From Berkiella sp963829835 (GTDB taxonomy: Bacteria; Pseudomonadota; Gammaproteobacteria; Berkiellales; Berkiellaceae), in assembly GCA_963829835.1 (NCBI GenBank), contig CAWHKC010000004.1, forward strand, positions 2,108,001 through 2,172,000: DNA of 64,000 nt. The letters are read 5' to 3'. Shown here one piece after another: positions 54,213 through 62,833 of the stretch. Numbering within the stretch: the stretch's first letter is position 1; every line of letters starts with the position of its first letter. A program made the position numbers and the translations under genes. A model generated the notes under the pieces. That model was given only the letters and a program-made list of their open reading frames with translations, was not told where the DNA came from and made no database searches.

Positions 54213-55130
54213 ATGAAATTAAATACCCTTTCAAAGCTATTCGCAACAAAGGGCAGTTTTTATCTTAGTTATAATCAGGCAACAGCGTTGTTTCTTGGTT
54301 TATTAGCAGCCATTGCAAGCGCCGTATGGGGTGGGTATCAATTTGCAAGTTGGAGAATACCCCAAAACCAAGATGGTTTGATAGGGCAGATGTCCTGCAT
54401 TCAATCTGGGGAGGCTCGTCTTGCAACAGATCCAGTGACGGAACAGCATCTTCAAGTGTTAACTGAACATGTAGGACGTATTGAAGCAAATTTAATGAGA
54501 ATTAATGCTTTAGGGGAACGCCTAGTTGAAACGGCCCATCTTGATCCCCAGGAATTCAATTTTGGGCAGGAGGTTCCCATGGGGGGGCCGCTGTCCGAGC
54601 TAAAAGATCAATTGCCATTGATGCAAACGATTAAAGAATTAGATGCAGTACTTACTAAACGATATACCCAAATGAACACGCTGCATCTAGCCCTTCAAAC
54701 TCGTTTAGGACAGCAAGAATTATCACTTTTTGGTTCAGGGAAGCCAGTCAATAATGGTTGGATATCCTCCTTTTTTGGTGCTAGACATGATCCCATTACT
54801 GGCCGTAGAGCTTGGCATGCGGGAGTTGATATCGTTGGTAAGGAAGGGGCAGAAATTAAAGCACTTGCGGGCGGGGTTGTAAGCTACGCGGATGTCAAAG
54901 GTGGTTATGGTCAATTAGTCGAAATAAAGCATGCCGATGGCTTATCCACCCGATATGGCCATAACAAAGAAATTCTCGTAAAACCAGGCGAATTAGTTAA
55001 AAAAGGGCAAGTTATTGCCCTTTTAGGCTCTACAGGGCGCTCAACTGGCCCTCATTTGCATTTAGAAGTTCACCGTTTTGGGGAAGCCGTTGATCCTGGG
55101 CACTATTTTCCAAACTTACGGAAACAATAA
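54213..55130 (+). CDS. M23 family metallopeptidase
   Basis: 305 residues. N-terminal membrane helix (about 24-44), a helical linker, and a C-terminal lysostaphin/LytM-type domain (about 180-300). Visible are RAWHAGVDIVGKEG (His and Asp zinc ligands), LSTRYGHNKEI and GPHLHLEVH (catalytic HxH). All metal ligands are present, so it is likely an active murein endopeptidase facing the periplasm. It occupies the place that secM holds upstream of secA in E. coli. Confidence 0.92.
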   Translation: MKLNTLSKLFATKGSFYLSYNQATALFLGLLAAIASAVWGGYQFASWRIPQNQDGLIGQMSCIQSGEARLATDPVTEQHLQVLTEHVGRIEANLMRINALGERLVETAHLDPQEFNFGQEVPMGGPLSELKDQLPLMQTIKELDAVLTKRYTQMNTLHLALQTRLGQQELSLFGSGKPVNNGWISSFFGARHDPITGRRAWHAGVDIVGKEGAEIKALAGGVVSYADVKGGYGQLVEIKHADGLSTRYGHNKEILVKPGELVKKGQVIALLGSTGRSTGPHLHLEVHRFGEAVDPGHYFPNLRKQ

Positions 55131-55228
55131 GTTAGAAAGTTTAATTCGTGCCCTTATCAGTCCCCCATTGGGTTGAAATGTGATATATTCTCTCTTATGT
55201 TACCCCAAAAGGAATTAGCGAAACTCCT

Positions 55229-57964
55229 ATGTTTTCTGGACTCATAAAGACCTTCTTTGGAAGCCGTAATCAACGTCTCGTTAAACGTTATCGAAGAACT
55301 GTGGAAAAGATTAATGCGCTTGAACCACAATTTGAAAAACTTAGCGATGATGAGTTACGCCTTAAAACAAACGAATTCAAAGCGCGCTTTCAAAAGGGGG
55401 AGACTCTCGATCAGTTACTTCCTGAAGCCTTTGCTGTGGTGAGAGAAGCCAGTAAGCGCGTCTTGGGGATGCGTCATTTTGACGTTCAGCTTATTGGAGC
55501 CATGGCTTTACATAGTGGCAAAATTGCAGAACAAGGCACTGGAGAGGGAAAAACATTAACTGCTACGCTGGCAGTTTATTTAAATACACTCCCGGGTAAA
55601 TCGGTCCATGTAGTGACAATCAATGATTATCTTGCGCGTCGTGATGCGCAATGGATGGGACCTCTTTATCGAGCGCTGGGTTTAACAGTTGGTGTCGTTG
55701 TTCCCCGTATGCGACAAGAAGTGAAACGTGAAAGTTACTTGGCAGATGTTGTTTATGCCACGAACAATGAATTAGGTTTTGATTATCTTCGTAACAAAAT
55801 GGCTCACACTCAAGATGAGTGCTTACAGCAAGAGCTTAATTTTGCCATTGTTGACGAAGTTGACTCCATTCTTATCGATGAAGCGCGTACACCTTTAATT
55901 ATTTCAGGTTCTTCTGAAGACAGTTCTGACCTATATATCAAGATGAATGAAATTGTGCCTTTCCTTACCGCTCAAAAAGTGAAAGATGGCCCAGGGGATT
56001 TCTCAATTGATGAAAAATCTCGCCAAACGCATCTTAGCGAAGAAGGCCATTTACGTGTTGAAGCACTTCTTGTGAAAGAAGGACTTTTAACGTCAGGAAA
56101 GAGTTTATATGATCCGATGAATATCGGGTTACTCCACCATTTAAATGCAAGTTTACGTGCGCATGCAGTGTTTAAACGTGATGTGGATTATATCGTTCAT
56201 AATAACGAGGTCGTTATTGTTGATGAGCACACAGGCCGAACAATGCCAGGACGACGTTGGTCTGATGGTCTTCATCAGGCGATTGAAGCGAAAGAACATG
56301 TTGCGATCCAAAGTGAAAACCAAACATTGGCATCGATTACCTTTCAAAATTTCTTCCGCCTTTATAATAAGCTCGCAGGAATGACCGGTACGGCGGATAC
56401 AGAAGCCTATGAATTTCAACAGATATACAATTTAGAAGTTGTTGTTATTCCAACAAACAAGCCCTGTGTTCGAAAAGATCGTGCAGACGTTATTTATTTA
56501 ACGAAGCTTGAGAAATTTGAAGCGATTGTAGAAGAAATAAAGGAATGTGTCGCGCAAAATCGTCCAACACTTGTGGGTACGATATCGATTGAGAACTCGG
56601 AACTTCTGTCTTCGATTTTAAATAAACATAAAATTAAACATCAGGTATTAAACGCTAAATTCCATGAACAAGAAGCGCATATTGTGGCAGAAGCAGGCCG
56701 TCCAGGAACAGTGACGATTGCGACCAATATGGCAGGTCGGGGAACAGATATTGTGCTTGGTGGCTATTTGGAGGCTGAACTTCGTGCGCTTGAAGATCCA
56801 ACCCCTGAACAGGTTGCTGAGGTTAAACGGCTCTGGCAAGAAAGGCATGATTTGGTTGTCAAAGCAGGTGGTCTCCATATTATAGGTACTGAACGTCATG
56901 AATCACGTCGTATCGATAATCAATTAAGAGGACGATCCGGAAGACAAGGTGATCCTGGTTCTTCCAGCTTTTATCTTTCTCTAGAAGATAATTTAATGCG
57001 CATTTTTGGTTCTGACAAAATGGCAGGCCTCATGCGTCGCCTTGGCGTAGAAAAAGGTGAAGCGATTACGCATCCTTGGGTGACACGTGCAATTGAAAAT
57101 GCACAACGTAAAGTAGAAGGTCACAACTTTGATGTTCGTAAGCAATTGTTAGAGTATGACAATGTTGCTAACGATCAGCGTCGCGTTATGTACGATCAAC
57201 GTGACATTCTTATGGTGTCTACCGATATTTCTGAAAATATCAAAGGCATTAGAGAATCGGTTATTGAAACAGTCATTTCAGAGTTTATTCCGCCTCAAAG
57301 CGTAGAAGATTTGTGGGACGTTGATAGGACTAGAAAAAACCTTAGAATCTGAATTTGGACTAAAGTTACCATTGAAACAATGGTTAGAAGAGCCCAATGT
57401 GCATGAAGAAGTTCTTAGAGAGCGCATTTTGATGCTGCCACTAAATCTTATGAAGAAAAAGAAGCCGTTATTGGCAGTGAAGCAATGCGACGTTTTGAGA
57501 AGTCTGTGATGTTGCATTCATTAGATATGCATTGGCGTGATCATTTATCTCAAATGGAATATTTGCGTCAGAGTATTTTTTTACGAGGTTATGCTCAAAA
57601 AGATCCAAAACAGGAATATAAACGAGAAGCGTTTAATTTATTTACGGCCATGCTAGATAGCATAAAACGCCAAGTTATCAGTTTATTATCGGTTGTTGAA
57701 ATTCAAGCGCCTGCTGATATTGATGCGGTTGAAGCACAAGAAGAACAGCGCCGAATTGCAAACAATGAATCCATGATATTCCGTCATGCTTCTGTTAGTA
57801 GCTTAGAGAGTGCCGAAGATGAGCAGCTTGCACTTGAAGGCGAAAAGATCAGTGCTCAAGCGGGCGGTGCAGTGATGCGAACGGCTCCTAAAGTAGGCCG
57901 CAATGATAATTGTCCTTGTGGTTCTGGCAAGAAATATAAACACTGTCATGGTCGGATTTCATAA
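55229..57964 (+). pseudogene. secA: SecA translocase ATPase, two compensating frameshifts
   Basis: Motor of the Sec export system. The first 700 residues are normal: Walker A GTGEGKT (103-109), VDEVDSILIDEARTPL, the NMAGRGTDIVLGG and RIDNQLRGRSGRQGDPGSS helicase motifs. After LWDV the frame breaks at about 57326 (one extra base; unshifted reading stops at 57352). A segment GLEKTLESEFGLKLPLKQWL continues correctly in the +1 frame. At about 57435 a missing base restores the first frame, giving AATKSYEEKEAVIGSEAMRR through the zinc tail CPCGSGKKYKHCHG to 57964. Joined, it is a full-length SecA of about 911 residues. SecA is essential, so either the indels are sequence errors or a second copy or recoding exists. 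Confidence 0.93.
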
Positions 57965-57967
57965 TTC

Positions 57968-58357
57968 ATGAAGCGAATAGAAGTTGCCGTGGGAGTGATC
58001 ATTAACTCCCAAGGGCAAGTTTTAGTAGCAAAAAGGCGTCCCAATCAGCATCAAGGCGATAGTTGGGAATTTCCCGGGGGCAAGATTGAACCCGGTGAAA
58101 CAGTTTCGACTGCGCTGAAACGTGAATTATTTGAAGAAGTTGGTATCGAAGTTGTTCACCACGAATCATGGCTTGAAATTAACCATGATTACCCTGACAA
58201 AGCAGTCTGCTTGCAGGTTCATAAAGTCACTTCGTTTCTGGGTGAAGCCAGAGGGTGTGAAGGGCAATCCGTTCAGTGGGTAGTGCCAGAAGATTTAGCA
58301 AAATTACCTTTACCTCAAGCCAATCAAGCGATTCTAAAAGCGCTCCTCAATTTTTAG
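57968..58357 (+). CDS. mutT: 8-oxo-dGTP diphosphatase MutT
   Basis: 129 residues, cleans oxidised nucleotides. Nudix box: GGKIEPGETVSTALKREL followed by FEEVGIEV, all catalytic Glu residues present; FPGGK and WEF before it are typical of MutT. Three bases after secA, the order also found in E. coli. Confidence 0.95.
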   Translation: MKRIEVAVGVIINSQGQVLVAKRRPNQHQGDSWEFPGGKIEPGETVSTALKRELFEEVGIEVVHHESWLEINHDYPDKAVCLQVHKVTSFLGEARGCEGQSVQWVVPEDLAKLPLPQANQAILKALLNF

Positions 58358-58380
58358 AAATTATTTTATCTAGATAGCTA

Positions 58381-58929
58381 TTATGATTTAGAGATTAATT
58401 CTGCATAATCATGCATTGATGACAATTGTAGGCATTCTTGTAGTTTTTGTATTGGAATATATAAACTCAAAGGGTTATCCAAAAATTGAATAAATCCAAA
58501 CTTTTTGTAAAATTTTACGACTTGAGTATTAACAGCATCAATCTCAATAGCGTAAGCAGCTGAAGTCTTTGAAGCTTTAACACACCTTTCTATCGCTTCA
58601 AGCAACAAAACTTCCCCAAATCCTTTTGGTGTTAAGTTAATATCTCGTGCAAGTCTTCCAATTTTGATAGCAGGAATTGATGAATAAGGCGACTTATTAG
58701 CCTCATTGGCAATTCTATCTTTTAAAAAGCAAGAATTAGAAAGCGTGAAATAGCCAAGGACGTGATTGGGATTTGAAATGCCAGTTGATGCGACATAAAC
58801 AGTGGAGTAATTTTTCGCTTGGTGTTGTGTGGCATATTGTCTAATAAATTTGTTTAAACTTTCTTCACCACAGTCAAAATCGGCTTTATGGTGTTTATTT
58901 TTGTCTAAAATTTCAAATATTATTTCCAT
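58381..58929 (-). CDS. GNAT acetyltransferase, TacT-like toxin
   Basis: 182 residues from the ATG at 58929 (a TTG at 58938 is possible). GNAT fold: FDCGEESLNKFIRQYATQHQ at the N-terminus, IGRLARDINLTPKGFGEVLL for acetyl-CoA binding and VKFYKKFGF with the likely catalytic Tyr. This arrangement is that of TacT/AtaT-type toxins that acetylate aminoacyl-tRNA. The ribbon-helix-helix partner lies 37 bases upstream. Toxin role is inferred from the pairing. Confidence 0.87.
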   Translation of the reverse strand: MEIIFEILDKNKHHKADFDCGEESLNKFIRQYATQHQAKNYSTVYVASTGISNPNHVLGYFTLSNSCFLKDRIANEANKSPYSSIPAIKIGRLARDINLTPKGFGEVLLLEAIERCVKASKTSAAYAIEIDAVNTQVVKFYKKFGFIQFLDNPLSLYIPIQKLQECLQLSSMHDYAELISKS

Positions 58930-58966
58930 TAAAAACAACTCTTTTTTAATGTTTTAGTTCATGAGA

Positions 58967-59257
58967 TTATTTTTGAGCATTCAACTTGCTTTTAGATAAC
59001 AAGCGTTTCATATTTTTATTTAGTGCTGGGGGATTATCAATATCGTTAACAAGTTTGTCCCAATCACTTAAAGACAGAACAGTTACTTCTCTATTTTGAG
59101 CATACTGCTGTAAAACTCTTTTGGCAGCTTTTTCTGCAGCGCTATAGATAAATTGGGATAAGTTTACGCCTTCTAAAGAGGCAGCTTCCTGAAGAAGGTT
59201 TTTAGATTTTGGCTTAATTCTAATATTAATTTGTTCAGTTGATTTTTCATTGCGCAT
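58967..59257 (-). CDS. DUF1778 ribbon-helix-helix antitoxin, TacA-like
   Basis: 96 residues from ATG at 59257. N-terminal ribbon-helix-helix (INIRIKPKSKNLLQEAASLE, then NLSQFIYSAAEKAAKRVL) and a C-terminal toxin-binding tail (LSLSDWDKLVNDIDNPPALN). Antitoxin and repressor of the adjacent acetyltransferase gene. A perfect palindrome upstream is the likely operator. Confidence 0.88.
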   Translation of the reverse strand: MRNEKSTEQINIRIKPKSKNLLQEAASLEGVNLSQFIYSAAEKAAKRVLQQYAQNREVTVLSLSDWDKLVNDIDNPPALNKNMKRLLSKSKLNAQK

Positions 59258-59322
59258 ACATACACTCAATTAATCATTTGATAATTTATATTCAAATATA
59301 ACCCCAACAATTGTTCTTGTCA

Positions 59323-59354
59323 ATACAATGTATATCATTTGTTATACATTGTAT
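59323..59354. promoter_or_regulatory. Palindromic operator upstream of the TacAT-like operon
   Basis: Perfect 12-bp inverted repeat, atacaatgtata (59323-59334) and tatacattgtat (59343-59354), with an 8-base spacer, 66 bases before the antitoxin start. A second small palindrome (tgtatataca) abuts it. Ribbon-helix-helix antitoxins bind such repeats for autoregulation. Confidence 0.65.
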
Positions 59355-59480
59355 ATACATTTCGCCGCATTAGCCGCTCAACTATATGGTAATGCATTAG
59401 CAATAAACTATGCTATTGTTAGTACTATATTACAATTGGACACGTTTACCCAATTGGGCATGGTTGGTGGACTATTCATG

Positions 59481-60101
59481 TCGATTATTGCCATTGTAGC
59501 GGTACTTGGATTATTTTCAGGAACACTCATGAGTCAAGTTGAAAGTCCTTCCTATCAAGTTAAATTGTCTGATGGTCAAATCCAAATCAGAGAATATCCA
59601 GCGCTATTAATAGCAGAAGTTGAAGTCGCGGGCGAAAGAAAGATAGCCATCCGTCAGGGATTTAGACTGATTGCCGATTTTATATTTGGAAATAATGTTG
59701 CAAAACAATCCATTGCTATGACGGCGCCGGTGATTCAACAATCCAATGAAAAAATTGCCATGACGGCTCCCGTTTTACAACAAGGCGATGGTCAGTTATG
59801 GAAGGTACAATTTGTCATGCCAAGCAAATATACCAAAGAAACATTACCCGTTCCTGTTGATAAACGTGTTCACATTATTGAAGTGCCTGCAAAAACTTTT
59901 ATCGCTATTAAATTTTCAGGTCTCTCTTCTAAGAATAATTTAGATAAACATACAGAACTTCTTGAAAAATATATTGCTGCTCACGGCATAAAGGTTAAAG
60001 GTAGCATTATTTATAGTTTTTATAATCCACCCTGGACCTTACCCTTTATTCGCCGCAATGAGATTTGGATGGAAGTAAACAAGACGCCAGTTATGAATTA
60101 G
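59481..60101 (+). CDS. SOUL-family haem-binding-like protein
   Basis: About 206 residues from the ATG at 59481 (GGTGGA upstream); Met codons at 59460 and 59328 are alternatives. One N-terminal membrane helix or signal, then the SOUL fold: IQIREYPALLIAEVEVAG, KQSIAMTAPVIQQ and a repeated EKIAMTAPVLQQ, VQFVMPSKYTKETLPVPVD. Family members bind haem or lipids. It overlaps the end of the DUF1295 gene by 11 bases on the opposite strand and is often linked to such lipid clusters. Confidence 0.87.
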   Translation, partial: SIIAIVAVLGLFSGTLMSQVESPSYQVKLSDGQIQIREYPALLIAEVEVAGERKIAIRQGFRLIADFIFGNNVAKQSIAMTAPVIQQSNEKIAMTAPVLQQGDGQLWKVQFVMPSKYTKETLPVPVDKRVHIIEVPAKTFIAIKFSGLSSKNNLDKHTELLEKYIAAHGIKVKGSIIYSFYNPPWTLPFIRRNEIWMEVNKTPVMN

Positions 60102-60870
60102 GCTTTACAAACCAAGGAATAATCATAGAAGTCTTTTTTTGATAAGTAAGGTATTCATGTCCTCTTGATTTGATAGAACTTCTTTCAGTGATGGGGCCCG
60201 TAACAAAAGCAAAAAGATATATCAGAAGAATAGGCGAGATAAAACTTAAACAACTTAATGTGGAATGTACTGCACCCACCGCAAATCCAATCCATATGAG
60301 CCATTCAAAAAAATAGTTTGGATGCCTTGAATATTTCCAAAGTCCTTGATTGCAGACTTTACCAGGATGGTCCTTTTTGAAAGCATAGAGTTGATAATCA
60401 GCGATACTTTCAAAAATAATGCACAATACAACAAAAGAAATAACAATAAAATCAAACCATGATAGAGTCGAATGATCACTTCCAATAAAAAGAAAGGGTA
60501 GTGAAACGACAATCATTAAAATACCTTGAAACTGATATTGTAAAAAAAATCCGAGAGATTTTTTCATTTTCCATGTGCTGCTAAGTTCAAGATACCGTTT
60601 ATCAATTTCATTTTTTTTGATTCGGGTTAGCCATAAAAATCCACTAAGACGCAATGCCCATATCACAAAACAAACCCAATAGGCTACAATTTTGAAATCG
60701 ATAGCTGTTTGGCTATATTGTAGAGTTATGTAAACACTACCTGAGATAAGAATACCAATAGGCCAACAAGCATCAATGAGACTTGGATTTTTCAAATAAA
60801 GATGCCAAGCCCAAATAAGGCATATAAAACAAAAAACCACAAGCCAGCTTATCAGAACTACTTCGAACAT
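60091..60870 (-). CDS. DUF1295 membrane protein, steroid 5-alpha-reductase-like
   Basis: 259 residues with six to seven membrane helices. The C-terminal NADPH-binding region PGKVCNQGLWKYSRHPNYFF and EWLIWIGFA is typical of the DUF1295/ICMT-like fold. Last gene of the lipid operon; begins 10 bases after the cyclopropane-synthase stop. Confidence 0.9.
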   Translation of the reverse strand: MFEVVLISWLVVFCFICLIWAWHLYLKNPSLIDACWPIGILISGSVYITLQYSQTAIDFKIVAYWVCFVIWALRLSGFLWLTRIKKNEIDKRYLELSSTWKMKKSLGFFLQYQFQGILMIVVSLPFLFIGSDHSTLSWFDFIVISFVVLCIIFESIADYQLYAFKKDHPGKVCNQGLWKYSRHPNYFFEWLIWIGFAVGAVHSTLSCLSFISPILLIYLFAFVTGPITERSSIKSRGHEYLTYQKKTSMIIPWFVKPNS

Positions 60871-60880
60871 ATTATTTACC

Positions 60881-62065
60881 TTAAGCCGTTTTTGTTAAGA
60901 GCAGTTGTACATTCTGGATATGTTGATGTTTGAATCCCACTTGGCAGTAACTAAAATAATAGTTCCACATGCGAATAAAAAAGTTATCGAAGCCTAAAGA
61001 TGTTATTTCAGATATATTTTCTTGAAATTTAATTTGCCAACTTTTGAGTGTTTTAACATAATGAATAGTAATATCATGCAGATCGATGCACTTCATTTGG
61101 GTGTATTGATTTAAGCAGCGAGTGATTTCTGCCATTGAGGGCAAACAACCGCCAGGAAATATATATTTTTTAATAAAGTCAATTTCGTATTTTGCTCTAT
61201 GGTAGTCTTGATCATTAATTGTGATCGCTTGAAGCAAAAACTTCCCGTCCTTTTTTAGCAAAGAATTAATGGTTTTAAAATAAGTAGGAAAATATTGAAA
61301 ACCAACAGCTTCTATCATTTCAATTGACACAACTTTGTCAAAAGACCCATCAAGTAAACGATAATCTACATTTAAAAGTGTAATCTTATCATTTAATCCT
61401 TTTTGATTAATAAGCTCTTTGGCAAAATTGAATTGTTCTTTAGAGATGGTAGTGGTGGTAACTTTGCAACCATAATGCGTGGCAGCATAGATGGCCAACC
61501 CTCCCCAGCCACTACCAATTTCAAGCAAGTGATCTTTTTCAGAAAGCGCTAGTTTTTCACATATTGTTCTTAATTTATTTTCAGATGCCTCATCTAATGT
61601 CGTGTGCTTTTCATCAAAAATAGCACAAGAATACATCATGTATTTGTCTAAAAATTGATTAAAAAACTTATTTCCCAGATCATAATGTTTATATATGTTG
61701 TGCTTTGCGCGAGTAATATTGTTTGGCTTTAAATTATAGGAAAGTGATTTTAATAATGTGATAAATTTAGTTATCCCGCTGTCGATTTTTTTAAACAGGC
61801 TAAAGTTATTAAAAAATAGATAAAATAAGCCATCTAGATTGTCACACTCCCAATAGCCCTGCACGTAGCCAGTTCCTGCGCCATTCGCCCCTTCAAGTAA
61901 AACGGCAGAATAAATTTTTGGACTATGAATAGTAACATGGACGCTTGGAAATCGGTCATCTTTTTTGCCAAAGATAAAATGGTTGCCATTTTCGTTAATT
62001 ATCAATTCACCAAGCGTGATGTTTTTAAGCAGTTTAAAAATTCGGTTTCTTATAAATGTGCGCAT
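60881..62065 (-). CDS. Cyclopropane-fatty-acyl-phospholipid synthase family methyltransferase
   Basis: 394 residues. SAM-binding LLEIGSGWGGLAIYAATHYG, VSIEMIEAVGFQYFPTYF, and the family pattern HYDLGNKFFNQFLDKYMMYS. Acts on unsaturated phospholipid acyl chains at the membrane surface. The enzyme in clusters with DUF1365 and an FAD oxidase may make modified (for example methylated or furan-type) fatty acids rather than simple cyclopropanes; that is from family knowledge. Confidence 0.92.
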   Translation of the reverse strand: MRTFIRNRIFKLLKNITLGELIINENGNHFIFGKKDDRFPSVHVTIHSPKIYSAVLLEGANGAGTGYVQGYWECDNLDGLFYLFFNNFSLFKKIDSGITKFITLLKSLSYNLKPNNITRAKHNIYKHYDLGNKFFNQFLDKYMMYSCAIFDEKHTTLDEASENKLRTICEKLALSEKDHLLEIGSGWGGLAIYAATHYGCKVTTTTISKEQFNFAKELINQKGLNDKITLLNVDYRLLDGSFDKVVSIEMIEAVGFQYFPTYFKTINSLLKKDGKFLLQAITINDQDYHRAKYEIDFIKKYIFPGGCLPSMAEITRCLNQYTQMKCIDLHDITIHYVKTLKSWQIKFQENISEITSLGFDNFFIRMWNYYFSYCQVGFKHQHIQNVQLLLTKTA

Positions 62066-62086
62066 ACTATTTTCTATCTTAATATA

Positions 62087-62833
62087 TTAATGGTGTTTAG
62101 GATGTGGATGAAAAGGGATCCTCTTCATCCATAACTTCAGCGCTTGCCAATAAATAGACATGGTTATTTTCTGGGTCATAAAGGGATGTCGTTTAAGATG
62201 TCGCATAAAAGATTGATTATTGAATTTTTCGCCAGAAAGCGTTAGTGTCGCATCAAAATAAAGCTTATTATTTTTGATGTTTTCCATGTGTAAAATAATT
62301 TGTTCTGCTGTTATTTTAAAATTGAACCGATAGACAAAATTCATGTCCATAAATGGCGAAACATGTAGTTTTTTTTCTATTTCAAATTGATAGTGTGGAG
62401 GCTTGTTGCGAGTTGGGCTAGAAAGTACATAGCAATGTTTTTCCCCCCAAGGTGTATTATGAACCTCTGCTACAATAGCACTAATAACTTCATTCGTCCA
62501 GACAAAATATAAACTAATAGGGTTGAAGTTAAAACCAAAATAAGAGGGTTGAGAAAGTAAGAAAATCGATGAGTTTTCACAATTAATAGAATGACTGTTA
62601 ATAAGTTGTTTAACGCTTTGCATTAAATCAATTGATTTATCTCCAAAATAATTTTTCCGGTAAAAGGAGATCCAATTTGGTTTTTCATAACTTGAAAATA
62701 GGAAGTTATCAAACAGTGATTTAATATCAATAATATTCATATAAGGATAAAAAACATTATATGAAAAAATATGTTCTTTAGGAAAATAGCGACGATGGCG
62801 TACTGTGCCAGTATAAATGCTATTTTCTATCAT
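62087..62833 (-). CDS. DUF1365 protein
   Basis: 248 residues from the ATG at 62833, preceded by TAGGAG; an earlier Met at 62857 lies in the upstream gene. Conserved features: IYTGTVRHRRYFPKEHIFSY, FGFNFNPISLYFVW, EVHNTPWGEKHCYVL and KKLHVSPFMDMNFVYRFNF. Function not established; always linked to the FAD oxidase and cyclopropane synthase. ATG overlaps the stop of the FAD oxidase (ATGA). Confidence 0.9.
   Translation of the reverse strand: MIENSIYTGTVRHRRYFPKEHIFSYNVFYPYMNIIDIKSLFDNFLFSSYEKPNWISFYRKNYFGDKSIDLMQSVKQLINSHSINCENSSIFLLSQPSYFGFNFNPISLYFVWTNEVISAIVAEVHNTPWGEKHCYVLSSPTRNKPPHYQFEIEKKLHVSPFMDMNFVYRFNFKITAEQIILHMENIKNNKLYFDATLTLSGEKFNNQSFMRHLKRHPFMTQKITMSIYWQALKLWMKRIPFHPHPKHH

Noticed and set aside
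57321..57509. Apparent small gene between the two parts of secA
   Set aside because: Its first 39 residues are the missing SecA segment in the shifted frame; it is part of secA, not a separate gene.
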